64,000 nucleotides of DNA from Paractinoplanes pyxinae (GCF_026626335.1 NZ_JAPNTZ010000014.1:235985-299984); one strand, 5' to 3'; shown: positions 25,781 to 34,880, numbered from the stretch's first letter. Notes: generated by a model from the letters alone, not told the origin. Numbers and translations: made by a program.

Positions 25781-26614
25781 ATGGCAACGTGGTTCATCAC
25801 CGGTGTGAACAGCGGTTTCGGGCGGCAGATGACCGAGCAGCTGCTCGAGCGCGGCGATCGGGTGGCCGGCACCGTGCGTAAGGAGGGCTCGGTCGACGAT
25901 CTTCAGGCGAAGTACGGCGACCAGTTCTGGGTGGCACACCTCGACGTGCGTGACATTTCCCGCGTACGCGTGGTGGTCGATCAGGCGTGGGCCGAGCTCG
26001 GCCGGGTCGACGTGGTGGTCAGCAACGCCGGGTACGGGCTGTTCGGCGCGGCCGAGGAGCTGACCGACGAGCAGGTGCGGGCGCAGCTCGACACGAATCT
26101 GCTCGGTTCGATCGCGGTGGTGCGCGCGGCCCTGCCGCATCTGCGGGCTCAGGGCGGCGGGCGGCTGATCCAGATCTCGACGTACGGGGGACAGGCCACG
26201 AACCCGGGCGCCTCGCTCTACAACGCCGGCAAGTGGGGCATCGAGGGCTTCATGGAAAGCGTGGCCAAGGAAGTGGCGCCGTTCGGCATCGGCGTGACGA
26301 TCGTCGAGCCCGGCGGCGCGCGCACCGAATTCCGCTTCGACAGCCTGCAGCTGGCTGCGCCACTTCCCGCGTACGACGGAACTCCGGCCGCCATGGTCCG
26401 GGGCGCGAAGGACCGCGGGCACCCGTCGCTGGGTGACCCGGCCCGGATGGCGGCGAGCATCATCGCGAGCGCCGACCAGCAGCCGGCCCCGCTGCGCCTG
26501 GTGCTCGGCAGCGACGCGTACAAGTTCGTCACCACCGCCCTGCGGGAACGGCTGGCCCAGATCGAGCCGCAGCAGTTGGCGGCCGCCGCCACGGACTGGT
26601 CCGGCCCGCAGTAA
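25781..26614 (+). CDS. Short-chain dehydrogenase/reductase
   Basis: A 277-residue NAD(P)-dependent SDR. The cofactor motif is TGVNSGFG, the structural motif NAGYG, and the catalytic pair is in SLYNAGKWG (YxxxK) preceded by QISTYGG with a catalytic-type Ser. The length and PGGARTEF segment place it among classical SDRs acting on small ketones or alcohols. GAGGAGG lies 8 bp upstream of ATG 25781. It is the typical target of a divergent MmyB-like XRE regulator. Confidence 0.9.
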   Translation: MATWFITGVNSGFGRQMTEQLLERGDRVAGTVRKEGSVDDLQAKYGDQFWVAHLDVRDISRVRVVVDQAWAELGRVDVVVSNAGYGLFGAAEELTDEQVRAQLDTNLLGSIAVVRAALPHLRAQGGGRLIQISTYGGQATNPGASLYNAGKWGIEGFMESVAKEVAPFGIGVTIVEPGGARTEFRFDSLQLAAPLPAYDGTPAAMVRGAKDRGHPSLGDPARMAASIIASADQQPAPLRLVLGSDAYKFVTTALRERLAQIEPQQLAAAATDWSGPQ

Positions 26615-26623
26615 TTTGTTCGG

Positions 26624-27346
26624 GTGACCACGCCGTACCGCTCCGAGATCCGCCTCCCGCTCGACGACCCCGCTGCCCAGCGGGACGTGATCGCCCTCGG
26701 CTACCGCCGCGAGGGCATAGCGCGCGGGGCGGGTCCCAAGGGCGAGGACATGGTGCAGTACGCGCGGCTGGACGACGACCCGGAAGGGCCGGCGCCGCGC
26801 GTGCTGCCCGACCTGCCGGGCGGCGAGCTCACCGACGGCGTGATCCGGGTGCGCCCGCTGCGGGCGGAAGACCTGGACGGCTGGTACGAGCTGCGCAGCC
26901 TGCCCGAGGTGGTGGCGACGTCGGTGCCGCCGGTGGCGCCGCCCCGGGCCGAGATCGAGCAGATGTTCGCGTACGCGGAAGGTCGTTGGCTGGCCGGTGA
27001 GGTGGCCGCCATGGGCATCATCGACGCCCGGAGCGGCTCGTTCGCGGGTCAGATCGCGCTGTACTACTTCCAGCCGCACCACCGCGAGGGCATGCTGGGA
27101 TACGGCGTGCTGCCGGCGTTCCGCGGGCGGGGCTACGCGCGGCGGGCGGTCGAGCTGGTCACGCGGTGGGCGTTCAACGAGGCGCGGCTGCAGCGCGTGG
27201 TGGCGGGCACCGCGGTCGACAACATCGGCTCGCAGAAGACGCTGCAGGCGGCCGGATTCGAGGTCGAGGCCCGGCAGATCAACATGCTGCCCGCTCCGGG
27301 CGGCGGCCGCATCGACAGCGTGCTTTATGTCAGACGCCGCCTCTAG
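26624..27346 (+). CDS. GNAT-family N-acetyltransferase
   Basis: A 240-residue protein. An N-terminal segment of about 60 residues (EIRLPLDDPAAQRDVIALGY) is followed by a RimJ/RimL-like GNAT domain, with the acetyl-CoA loop YGVLPAFRGRGYARRA and the C-terminal NIGSQKTLQAAGFE. GTG 26624 is the only suitable start. It lies 9 bp after the SDR stop and 9 bp before the peptidase start, so the three genes are probably one transcript. Substrate unknown. Confidence 0.87.
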   Translation: MTTPYRSEIRLPLDDPAAQRDVIALGYRREGIARGAGPKGEDMVQYARLDDDPEGPAPRVLPDLPGGELTDGVIRVRPLRAEDLDGWYELRSLPEVVATSVPPVAPPRAEIEQMFAYAEGRWLAGEVAAMGIIDARSGSFAGQIALYYFQPHHREGMLGYGVLPAFRGRGYARRAVELVTRWAFNEARLQRVVAGTAVDNIGSQKTLQAAGFEVEARQINMLPAPGGGRIDSVLYVRRRL

Positions 27347-27355
27347 GGTGAAGCC

Positions 27356-28618
27356 ATGATTGCTCACCCGGGCCTGCGCTTCGCCGACCACACCGTGTCC
27401 GTGCCGCTCGACCATCGTGATCCCGGTGGCGAGACGATCGAGGTGTTCGCCCGCGAGGTCGTGGCGGCCGACAAGCAGGTCGACGATCTGCCGTGGCTGG
27501 TGTTCCTGCAGGGCGGCCCGGGCGGCAGTTCGCCGCGGCCGTTGCGGGCCGAGGGGTGGATCGCCCGGGCTGTGAAGTCGCACCGGGTGCTGCTGCTCGA
27601 CCAGCGTGGCACCGGTCGCAGCACGCCACTCACCGCGCGTGCCGCCGATGGCCGTTCCGCCAAAGAACTTGCCGATTACGTACGCCTGTTCCGCGCCGAC
27701 AGCATCGTGGCCGACGCCGAGATCCTGCGGGCGCGCCTCGCCGGGGGCGCGCCGTGGGATTCGCTGGGCCAGAGCTACGGCGGGTTCGTCACCATGACGT
27801 ACCTGTCGCAGGCGCCTTCGGGTCTGCGGCGGTGCTATGTCACCGGCGGTCTGCCCGGGCTCACGGCCTCGGCCGACGAGGTGTACGCGCGCACGTATCC
27901 GCGGGTGGCCGACAAGAACGCCTCGTACTACCGGCAGTTCCCCGATGACGTGGCCGCTGTGCGCCACATCGCCGACCACCTGGCCGCGAACGACGTGCGG
28001 CTGCCCGACGGCGACCGGCTCACCGTCGAGCGGTTCCGGTTCCTGGGCAGCGCCTTCGGCATGAGCTACGGCTACGCCCACCTGCACTGGATCCTCGACG
28101 AGGCCTGGCACGGCGACCAGCTGTCGGCGACCTTCCTGTACGAGGTGATGGCCCTGACCGCCTTCGTCGACAAGCCGCTGTACGCCCTGCAGGAGTACTG
28201 CTACGGCCTGCCCGGCGGCGGGGCGACCGGCTGGGCCGCCGAGCGGGCGATGGCCCAGCGGCCCGAGTTCGCCGCCGGCGCCGACCCGCTGCTGTTCACC
28301 GGCGAGATGATGTACCCCTGGATGTTCTCGCAGATCGCCGCCCTCCGGCCGTTCGCCGAGGCGGCCGAACTGCTGGCTTCGGCCGACGACTGGCCGGCGC
28401 TGTACGACCTCGACCGGCTGGCGGCCAACGAGGTGCCGGTGGTGGCCGCGGTCTACGCCGACGACATGTACGTCGACATGGGGCTCTCGCTCGAGACGGC
28501 GGCCGCGGTCGGCAACGTCCGCACGTGGATCACCAACGAGTACGAGCACGACGGCCTGCGCACCGGCGGCGAGGCCGTGGTGGGCCGGCTGATGGACATG
28601 GCCGCCGGCCTGGCCTAG
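27356..28618 (+). CDS. S33-family prolyl aminopeptidase-like hydrolase
   Basis: A 420-residue alpha/beta hydrolase of the proline-iminopeptidase type. It has the oxyanion stretch FLQGGPGG, the DQRGTGRS segment characteristic of S33, and the nucleophile elbow GQSYGGF. The C-terminal half holds the helical cap. The final acid/His region around ITNEYEHDGLR fits the catalytic His. It probably removes N-terminal proline or acts on related amides. Its stop overlaps the convergent winged-helix gene in the tetramer CTAG. Confidence 0.87.
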   Translation: MIAHPGLRFADHTVSVPLDHRDPGGETIEVFAREVVAADKQVDDLPWLVFLQGGPGGSSPRPLRAEGWIARAVKSHRVLLLDQRGTGRSTPLTARAADGRSAKELADYVRLFRADSIVADAEILRARLAGGAPWDSLGQSYGGFVTMTYLSQAPSGLRRCYVTGGLPGLTASADEVYARTYPRVADKNASYYRQFPDDVAAVRHIADHLAANDVRLPDGDRLTVERFRFLGSAFGMSYGYAHLHWILDEAWHGDQLSATFLYEVMALTAFVDKPLYALQEYCYGLPGGGATGWAAERAMAQRPEFAAGADPLLFTGEMMYPWMFSQIAALRPFAEAAELLASADDWPALYDLDRLAANEVPVVAAVYADDMYVDMGLSLETAAAVGNVRTWITNEYEHDGLRTGGEAVVGRLMDMAAGLA

Positions 28619-28947
28619 GTCTGCGTCCGCGCCGGGCCGGGCAGGACGGCCAGGCCCGAGCGGGCGACGATCTCTTGCAGGGCGGCCACGTGCCCGGCGA
28701 ACGCTTGCCGGCCGTGGTCGCTCAGCCGCACCGACGTGCGCGGGCGCTTGCCGATGAAGGCCTTGCGGATCTCGATGTAGCCGGCCTCTTCGAGCGTGGT
28801 CAACTGCTTGGACAGCGCCGAGTCGGTGAGCCCGACCTGATCACGCAGGTACTTGAACTCGGCCCACTCCGAGGCCGTCAGCAGGCTGACGATAGACAGC
28901 CGAGTCGGCGCATGGATCAACTCATCAAACCGCGGCGCGATCGTCAT
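28615..28947 (-). CDS. Winged-helix transcriptional regulator (small MarR/ArsR-like)
   Basis: A 110-residue DNA-binding protein. It contains RFDELIHAPTRLSIVSLL, the recognition region LTDSALSKQLTTLEEAGYIE and a wing with RTSVRLSDHGRQAF, as in the one-domain winged-helix regulators often paired with a small membrane protein. ATG 28947 gives the family length. The frame stays open upstream through the whole 51-bp repeat array to GTG 29358, which would add 137 repetitive residues and overlap the membrane-protein stop; whether the long form is made is unclear. Confidence 0.82.
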   Translation of the reverse strand: MTIAPRFDELIHAPTRLSIVSLLTASEWAEFKYLRDQVGLTDSALSKQLTTLEEAGYIEIRKAFIGKRPRTSVRLSDHGRQAFAGHVAALQEIVARSGLAVLPGPARTQT

Positions 28948-28969
28948 CGAGTGCCGCCCAGGGTGCGCC

Positions 28970-29347
28970 GGCGCGGTGGGTGCTCGGTCCTCAGCGGCTG
29001 CTTGCTCAGCGCGTGCTCGGCCGCCAACGGTTGCTTGCCTGATGGCCGTCGTTCGACCGTGATTGGGCGCTCGGCCGCAAGTGGCTGCTTGCTTGGTACC
29101 CGTTCGGCCGTCAGTGGCCGTTTGCTTGGTAGGGACTCGGCTGTCGCTGGGTGCTCGGTTGTGAGCGTTTGCTTGTTTGGTGGGCGTTTGGCCGTCGGTA
29201 AGCGCTCGGTTGTGAGCGGCTGCTTGCTTGGCGGGCGTTCGGCTGTCGTTGGGCGCCCGGTCTTGAGCGGTTGGTTGTTTGGTGGGCGTTCGGCCGTCGG
29301 TAAGTGCTCGGTTGTGAGCGTTTGCTTGCTTGGTGGGCGCTCGGCGG
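28970..29347 (-). repeat. 51-bp tandem repeat array, open in frame with the regulator
   Basis: About seven units. Four are clear at 51 bp (for example GTGCTCGGTTGTGAGCGTTTG followed by CTTGYTTGGTGGGCGTTYGGC) and the rest are degenerate and partly deleted. On the minus strand each unit reads as a 17-residue peptide such as ANAHNRALTDGRTPTKQ. The array separates the regulator from the membrane-protein gene that it would normally adjoin. Confidence 0.92.
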
Positions 29348-29827
29348 TCACTGGGCACCGCCCAGCGGGCGCGTCAGCATCACGCGGCGCAGGTAGGACA
29401 TGAGCGCCGGGCCGCCGGAAGCCAGGCCGGCCGCCACCGGCACGCAGGCGAGCGTGGCCGGGGCGGGCACACCCAGCGTCTCGAGCGCGAAGCCGAGCCC
29501 GATACCCACCGCGACCAGCACGAGCGTGAACGCGGCGATGGCCAGCCCGCCGCGAGCCCCGATCAGGTTGTTGCGCACCTGCACCCGTGACCGTCGGACC
29601 ATGGCGACGATCAGGGTGCCGAGCCCGAGCACATAAACGACGGTTCCGGCCGCGACCAGCCATGGGCGCGCACTTTCGACGGCGGCCACGAACAACAGCA
29701 TGAGCACGCCGATCGTGGGCCAGAACCAGCCGGGCACCAGATTGGCCCCGACGACCTGCTCGCGGCGGGACCGGACCTCGGCCAGGGCCAGTTCGGCGTC
29801 GATCGCCGGTATGCGCGGTGTCTCCAT
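29348..29827 (-). CDS. Four-helix membrane protein, partner of the winged-helix regulator
   Basis: A 159-residue integral membrane protein. Four hydrophobic segments are visible, at FWPTIGVLMLLFVAAVE, WLVAAGTVVYVLGLGTLIVA, LAIAAFTLVLVAVGIGLGF and a shorter C-terminal one. ATG 29827 (METPRIPAID) is preferred over 29863. Small membrane proteins of this kind commonly accompany one-domain winged-helix regulators and are controlled by them. Function unknown. It is divergent from the aldo-keto reductase gene. Confidence 0.78.
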   Translation of the reverse strand: METPRIPAIDAELALAEVRSRREQVVGANLVPGWFWPTIGVLMLLFVAAVESARPWLVAAGTVVYVLGLGTLIVAMVRRSRVQVRNNLIGARGGLAIAAFTLVLVAVGIGLGFALETLGVPAPATLACVPVAAGLASGGPALMSYLRRVMLTRPLGGAQ

Positions 29828-29845
29828 GTCGTCCAGCCTGGCACG

Positions 29846-29901
29846 TACTTTCCTATCGGGCAATTACTTTCCTCTACGCCGGTTTGGACTGGCCGGTCCA
29901 A
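29846..29901. promoter_or_regulatory. Direct repeat and palindrome between divergent genes
   Basis: Two sites are visible. TACTTTCCT occurs twice (29846-29854 and 29865-29873, period 19), next to the membrane-protein gene, and may bind the winged-helix regulator. TTGGACTGGCCGGTCCAA (29884-29901) is a nearly perfect 18-bp palindrome 25 bp before the aldo-keto reductase start and may bind the TetR encoded after that gene. Both roles are inferred. Confidence 0.42.
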
Positions 29902-29925
29902 TTTGCGGCGAGCACAGTTGCCGGC

Positions 29926-31011
29926 ATGAACCACTACTACCTTCTGGGCCGGTCCGGGCTGCGGGTCAGCCGCCTCGCCCTGGGCACCATGAACTTCGGC
30001 ACCGGCGGATGGCATGCGGCGTACGGGAAAACGCCCGAGGAAGCGGAGCCGATCTTCCGCCGGTACGTGGAGTCGGGCGGGAACCTCATCGACACCGCCG
30101 ACTTCTACACCGCGGGCGAGAGCGAGCGCATCCTCGGCCGCCTGATCGCGAAAGCCGGCAACCGTGAACGCCTGGTGCTGACCAGCAAGTACACCAACTC
30201 GGTGGACCCGAGCGACCCCAACGCCAGCGGCAACGGGCGCAAGCACATGATCCGCGCCGTGGAGGCCTCGCTGGCCCGGCTCGGCACCGACTACCTCGAC
30301 CTCTACCTGCTGCACACGTGGGACCGGATCACCCCGGTCGAGGAGGTCGTGCGCACCTTCGACGACCTCGTCCGCGCCGGCAAGATCCGCTATGCCGGGC
30401 TGTCCGACGTTCCCGCCTGGTACGCGGCTCGCGCACAAAGCTACGCCGACGCGCATGCGTTGACACCAATGGTCACTTTGCAGCTGCCTTACGGTCTGAC
30501 AATGCGCGATGTTGAACATGAGTACGCACCGATGGCGCAGTCGCTCGGCATCGGCCTGACCGCCTGGAGCCCGCTCGGCGGCGGCCTGCTCACCGGAAAG
30601 TACAAGCGCACAAACCGCGGCCTGGCCGGCGAGGGCCGCCTCGGCGACGCCGCCGCGAAGATCGACGACCGTACGTGGGAAATTGTCGAAGCTCTCGAAG
30701 AAGTGGCCGACGGCCTGGGGCGGCCGATGGCTCAGGTCGCGCTCAACTGGGTCGTCACGCAGCCCGGCGTCGCCTCCGCGGTGGCCGGTGCGAGCAGCGA
30801 GAAGCAGCTGGCGGGCAACCTGGCCGCCCTCGATTTCGAGATCCCGGCCGACGCCCGCCGGCGCCTCGACGAGGCCAGCGCGCCGCTCACCCCGCAGCTG
30901 TACTCGATGTTCACCCCCGGCTACCAGGCCATGGTGGTCAGCCCCGGCCTGAGCATCGGCGACAAGCCCGCCGGCTACGCGCCCCCGGTCCTCAACGGCG
31001 CGCCGGCGTGA
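29926..31011 (+). CDS. Aldo/keto reductase
   Basis: A 361-residue NADPH-dependent oxidoreductase. The tetrad is visible in NLIDTADFYTAGESE (Asp, Tyr), LVLTSKYT (Lys) and YLLHTWD (His). GLTAWSPLGGGLLTGKY and VASAVAGASSEKQL form the cofactor-binding end. ATG 29926 is the family start; the upstream in-frame sequence is promoter DNA. Its stop overlaps the TetR start by 4 bp (GTGA), so the two are coupled and the TetR protein probably regulates the pair. Confidence 0.92.
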   Translation: MNHYYLLGRSGLRVSRLALGTMNFGTGGWHAAYGKTPEEAEPIFRRYVESGGNLIDTADFYTAGESERILGRLIAKAGNRERLVLTSKYTNSVDPSDPNASGNGRKHMIRAVEASLARLGTDYLDLYLLHTWDRITPVEEVVRTFDDLVRAGKIRYAGLSDVPAWYAARAQSYADAHALTPMVTLQLPYGLTMRDVEHEYAPMAQSLGIGLTAWSPLGGGLLTGKYKRTNRGLAGEGRLGDAAAKIDDRTWEIVEALEEVADGLGRPMAQVALNWVVTQPGVASAVAGASSEKQLAGNLAALDFEIPADARRRLDEASAPLTPQLYSMFTPGYQAMVVSPGLSIGDKPAGYAPPVLNGAPA

Positions 31012-31595
31012 CGCTCACCCGCAAAGGCGAATTGACGCGTACGCGCATCGTGCTCGGCGCCTCGGCCGAGATCCTGGAGTCCGGCGTCGAAGAGGTGCGC
31101 CTCGAGGACATCATGGCCCGCACCGCCACCAGCAAGAGCCAGCTGTTCCACTACTTCCCGGGCGGCCGCGAGGAGCTGGTGCTCGCGGTCACCCGGCACG
31201 AGACCGAGCAGGCGCTGGCCGCCCAAACCGCGGCGCTGCAGAGCTTCGCCTCCTGGGACGACTGGCAGCACTGGCGCGACGACATGGTCGCCTGGTACCA
31301 CGGCCGCGGCTTGCGCTGCCCGCTGCTGGGCCTGCTCAGCGCCGACGCCGGCCGACGCATGCCCGAGGCGCAGGCCGTCATGACCGAGTTCATGACGGCC
31401 TGGCAGGCGGTGCTGACCGAGGGCCTGCGCCGCCTGCAGGCCACCGGCCGCATCGCCGCCGACACCGACGTCGAGTCCGCCGCGGCGGCGCTGCTGGCCG
31501 GCATCCAAGGCGGCATCCTCCTGATGATCACGACGAAGCGGATCGACCACCTGGAAGCCGCCATCGACCAGGCCGCAGCCGCCCTGCGTGCTTAG
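31008..31595 (+). CDS. TetR-family regulator
   Basis: A 195-residue regulator. The HTH reads LTRTRIVLGASAEILESG to MARTATSKSQLFHYFPG, the SQLFHYF form typical of TetR proteins next to reductases. The C-terminal helices include ESAAAALLAGIQGGILLM. GTG 31008 overlaps the reductase stop. Its own stop overlaps the convergent peptide deformylase stop in TTAG. Confidence 0.9.
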   Translation: MTLTRKGELTRTRIVLGASAEILESGVEEVRLEDIMARTATSKSQLFHYFPGGREELVLAVTRHETEQALAAQTAALQSFASWDDWQHWRDDMVAWYHGRGLRCPLLGLLSADAGRRMPEAQAVMTEFMTAWQAVLTEGLRRLQATGRIAADTDVESAAAALLAGIQGGILLMITTKRIDHLEAAIDQAAAALRA

Positions 31596-32125
31596 TGCGG
31601 GCTGATCTGCACCCGTGCGTCGGCCCAGTCGGCTTCGCGCAGGGTGGCCAGGATTCGCTCCTGGCCTTCGGCGTCCTGGCGGTCGATGAACAGCACCCCG
31701 TCGAGGTGGTCGGTTTCGTGCTGGATGCAGCGGGCCAGCAGCCCCGCGCCGACGATCTGCACCGGGTCGCCGTGCTTGGTCAAGCCCCGCGCGACCACGT
31801 TCATGCGGCGCTTGGTGTCCAGATAGATGCCGGGGATCGACAAGCAACCCTCCGGGCCGTACTGGTCCTCGTCGTCGGGGAACTCGAGGCCCGGGTTGAT
31901 CAGGTGGTCGAGCCGGACGTCGTTGCCGGGCAGGTCCGGGTTGATCGCGAACACCCGCAGACCGACACCGATCTGCGGCGCGGCCAGCCCGGCCCCGCGC
32001 GACTCGGCCAGCGTCTCGTTCAGGTCGTCGACCAGCTTGTGCAGCTCGGCGTCGAACACGGTGACCGGCTCGGCGACCTGGCGCAGCACCGGGTCCCCGA
32101 CCTTCCGGATGGCAATGACGGTCAT
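31592..32125 (-). CDS. def: Peptide deformylase
   Basis: A 177-residue metalloenzyme that removes the formyl group from nascent proteins. All three signature motifs are present: GAGLAAPQIGV, EGCLS and QHETDHLDG, supplying Cys and two His as metal ligands and the catalytic Glu. AGGTGCC precedes ATG 32125. No methionyl-tRNA formyltransferase gene is adjacent, so this is probably one of several deformylases. Confidence 0.96.
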   Translation of the reverse strand: MTVIAIRKVGDPVLRQVAEPVTVFDAELHKLVDDLNETLAESRGAGLAAPQIGVGLRVFAINPDLPGNDVRLDHLINPGLEFPDDEDQYGPEGCLSIPGIYLDTKRRMNVVARGLTKHGDPVQIVGAGLLARCIQHETDHLDGVLFIDRQDAEGQERILATLREADWADARVQISPH

Positions 32126-32159
32126 GTGGCACCTCCGCTGAACGACGGTAGCCGGTCGT

Positions 32160-32936
32160 TCAGAGGCCGATCGCCGCGGCCGCCGCTTCGTAGCGTCGCG
32201 CTTCGTCGCGTACGTCCTGGAGGTCGTCGCGCTCGTTACTGGTCGCCATCCGGAACAGAAGTGCGCGCGCCACCGCCGATTCGCTCACTTGAACATAATC
32301 GAGCAGTTCGGGTTGCGCGTTATGCCAACACAGCGCATCCGCGACAACCACTGCTTCGGCGTACGCCGGTGGACGCCAGTAGGGCGAGATGTCGATGATC
32401 GCCGGCGGCAGTCCCGGCGCGAACAGCACGTTCTGCGTCAGGTCGGCGTGCACGAGTTGCGCCTCACCGAGCGGCCCGAGCCCTCTTCGCAAACGTTCGG
32501 CCGTAGCGGCGAACTCCGGCCGAAACTGTCCGTCTCGCTCACCCCACGCCACCCGATCGCCGCGCGCCCACCAGTCCTGCCGCGCATCAACGAACAGCGG
32601 CCGCGCAATGCCCGCCACAGCCCGGTGGAAGGCCCGCCCCGCCTCGATGATCTTCTGCCACGTCTCGGCCCGCGTGTAGTCCGGTTCGCGGCCCTCCACC
32701 CAGCGAGTGGCCGACCAGCCCTGAAACTCGAAACTTCCGTCCCGCGTACGCAGGGGGGTCGCCAGCCGAAATTCGGAGCTCTGCACCTCCGCGAGCCCGT
32801 CCACCACAGCGGCGACCTCAGGCTTGAGCACCACGTCACCCACCAGCCACGACGTCCCCTGCCCACCACCCAATGCCTTCGGCGACCCCGCAACGCCAAA
32901 GGCGCGCAACACAGCGACAGGCGGACGAACACCCAC
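32160..32936 (-). CDS. Aminoglycoside-phosphotransferase-family kinase
   Basis: A 258-residue protein of the small-molecule kinase (APH) fold. The glycine-rich ATP loop is visible in ALGGGQGTSWLVGDVVLKP with the conserved Lys. The catalytic loop is LVHADLTQNVLF and the metal-binding segment AIIDISPYWRP. GTG 32936 gives the usual length and N-terminus (PPVAVLRAFGVAGSP); the open frame up to 33131 has no family resemblance. The substrate is unknown, and drug resistance should not be assumed. A TTCGCTCA core occurs inside it at about 32278. Confidence 0.82.
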   Translation of the reverse strand: MGVRPPVAVLRAFGVAGSPKALGGGQGTSWLVGDVVLKPEVAAVVDGLAEVQSSEFRLATPLRTRDGSFEFQGWSATRWVEGREPDYTRAETWQKIIEAGRAFHRAVAGIARPLFVDARQDWWARGDRVAWGERDGQFRPEFAATAERLRRGLGPLGEAQLVHADLTQNVLFAPGLPPAIIDISPYWRPPAYAEAVVVADALCWHNAQPELLDYVQVSESAVARALLFRMATSNERDDLQDVRDEARRYEAAAAAIGL

Positions 32937-33216
32937 GGACAACTCCGCTCTCCGGAAGCACAACAGATGACGCCGCACGCTCAGTCGTCGGCTGACCGCC
33001 GCCCGATCATCAGCCGCGAGCATAACGGCGCCGGCTCTCCCTGACTGTGCACCGGCGGTCACTCCCTCGATCGACCAAGTCAACGGCCGGCGGCTGCCGT
33101 GCGATTGAGTCGCAGGGCGCAGTTGCCGCAAGCGAACCGAGTGCTGGGCCGGTGTGTGACGGAACCAGTGGGCGGACCGGGTGTCACGGCGCGGGGCGAA
33201 GGTCGATCATTGGGGC

Positions 33217-34578
33217 ATGCAGAGTTACGACGTGGTGGTGGTCGGGGCCGGGCCCGGCGGTGAGGTCGCGGCGGGCAAGCTGGCCGAGGCCGGTCTGAGC
33301 GTGGCGATCGTGGAAGGCGACAAGGTCGGCGGGGAGTGCTCGTTCTACGCCTGCATCCCGTCGAAGGCGCTCCTGCGGCCGGGGGAGCTGCTCGAAGAGG
33401 TCCGGCACGTGCCGGGTGCGGCCGAGGCGGCGACCGGTTCGCTGGACGTGCCGGCGGTGCTCGGCCACCGGGACGAGCTGATCGGGCACCTGGACGATGC
33501 CGGGCAGGTGCCGTGGCTCACCGACCGCGGCGTCACCCTTGTGCGCGGCTGGGGCAAGCTGGTCGGGGAGCGGCAGGTCGCGGTGGGCGACGAGGTTCTG
33601 GAGGCGCGCAAGGCGGTCATTCTGGCCGGTGGTACGCGGGCCGCGCTGCCGGACATCGACGGCATCGACGACGTGAACCCCTGGACCAACCGCGAGGCGA
33701 CCACTGCGCAAGAGATCCCGGCGTCGCTGGTCATCGTCGGGGCCGGCGTGGTCGGGTCCGAGATGGCCCAGGCGTACGTGTCACTGGGCGCCCGGGTGAC
33801 GCTGTTGGCCGGCCGTGGTGTGCTCCCGCGCGAGGAGGACTTCGCCGGGCAGCAGGTGGCTGAGCGCCTGGCCGAGCAGGGGGTTGACATCCGTACGGGA
33901 AGCCGCCCCACCGCTGTGCGCCGCGACGACTCGGGGGTGACGGTGACTCTGGGTGACGGCAGCACCGTGACGGCCGACCAGATCCTGATCGCTACCGGTC
34001 GTACGCCGCAAGCAGTTGACCTGGGTCTTGAAGTGGTCGGAGTGAAGTCCGAAGGCTTCGTCGAGGTCGACGCGCACATGCGCGTGCCTGGGCAGGACTG
34101 GCTGTACGTGATCGGCGACCTCAACGGGCGGGCGCTGTTCACGCACATGGCCAAGTACCAGGCGGCGATCGCGTCGGGCGAGATCCTGGGCAAGCCGATG
34201 GTCGCCGAGCACATGGCCGACGGCCCCGGCGCACCTCGCGTCATTTTCACGTCGCCGCAGGTGGCAGCGGTCGGCCACACCACGACGTCGGCCGAGGAGG
34301 CCGGCTTGCGCGTACGCGTCGTCGACGTCGGCACGGAGGCCAACGCCGGCGGCTCCTACTCGGGCGGCGGTGTCGGCACGGCCCGCTTCCTGGTCGACGA
34401 CCAGCGCAACGTCCTGGTCGGCGTGACGATCACCGGAACCGCGGTGGCGGAGTTCCTGCAGGCCGCCACGATCGCCATCGTCGGCGAGGTCCCCGTGACC
34501 CGCCTGCGCCACGCCATCCCGTCTTTCCCGACGCGCAGCGAACTCTGGCTCTACTTCTTCAACGAGCTCGGCATCTGA
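33217..34578 (+). CDS. Dihydrolipoamide-dehydrogenase-like NAD(P)/FAD disulfide oxidoreductase
   Basis: A 453-residue flavoprotein. The FAD motif is VVVVGAGPGGEVAAGKLAE, the redox-active disulfide region GGECSFYACIPSKAL (CxxxxC), the NAD(P)-binding motif VIVGAGVVGSEMAQA, and the second FAD contact VIGDLN. The dimerisation domain ends with HAIPSFPTRSELW, where the His-Glu pair is expected, though the spacing is longer than in classical Lpd (HxxxxE). It may be a specialised quinone or mycothiol-related reductase rather than the complex subunit E3. ATG 33217 is the family start. Confidence 0.88.
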   Translation: MQSYDVVVVGAGPGGEVAAGKLAEAGLSVAIVEGDKVGGECSFYACIPSKALLRPGELLEEVRHVPGAAEAATGSLDVPAVLGHRDELIGHLDDAGQVPWLTDRGVTLVRGWGKLVGERQVAVGDEVLEARKAVILAGGTRAALPDIDGIDDVNPWTNREATTAQEIPASLVIVGAGVVGSEMAQAYVSLGARVTLLAGRGVLPREEDFAGQQVAERLAEQGVDIRTGSRPTAVRRDDSGVTVTLGDGSTVTADQILIATGRTPQAVDLGLEVVGVKSEGFVEVDAHMRVPGQDWLYVIGDLNGRALFTHMAKYQAAIASGEILGKPMVAEHMADGPGAPRVIFTSPQVAAVGHTTTSAEEAGLRVRVVDVGTEANAGGSYSGGGVGTARFLVDDQRNVLVGVTITGTAVAEFLQAATIAIVGEVPVTRLRHAIPSFPTRSELWLYFFNELGI

Positions 34579-34599
34579 CGCCGGCGCGCGCAACCAGCC

Positions 34600-34870
34600 G
34601 TCGTTCGCCGACGATTCGCTCACCAACGCTCATCCAGGTGTCCATTCGCTCAGCGAGCGGACGCCTGGATGGCTATTCGCTCAGTTCAGGAGTTGATTCG
34701 CGCAAGGGTTCGGCTATTGGCTGGCGGTTCGCTCAACTGGTAGGCGGCCGCTGGAAGTCGGGGACGTCGAATCAGCGGTTCGCCGGGCCGGCGCGCGGCC
34801 CCAGTCGACTCGCTCACTGGCGGGCGGCTCGGTGTTGTTCGCTGGCGCGCGTGTTGGTGCCCTGCGCGCT
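34600..34870. repeat. Intergenic TTCGCTCA repeat array with hairpin
   Basis: This 300-bp convergent gap holds about six units with ATTCGCTCA or GTTCGCTCA cores (near 34616, 34645, 34675, 34725, 34808), more diverged than at 60 kb. CATCCAGGTGTCC (34631-34643) pairs with GGACGCCTGGATG (34659-34671), making a 13-bp stem that could terminate the flavoprotein gene. No ORF has protein-like composition. Confidence 0.82.
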
Positions 34871-34880
34871 GTAGGAGCGA

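Noticed and set aside
25319..28549. A 1076-codon open frame on the minus strand
   Set aside because: It lies antisense to the SDR, GNAT and peptidase genes, all of which have clear family motifs; long antisense frames are expected at this GC content.
32160..32936. Calling this gene an aminoglycoside-resistance kinase
   Set aside because: Only the general APH fold motifs are visible; many members phosphorylate other small molecules and nothing nearby points to resistance.
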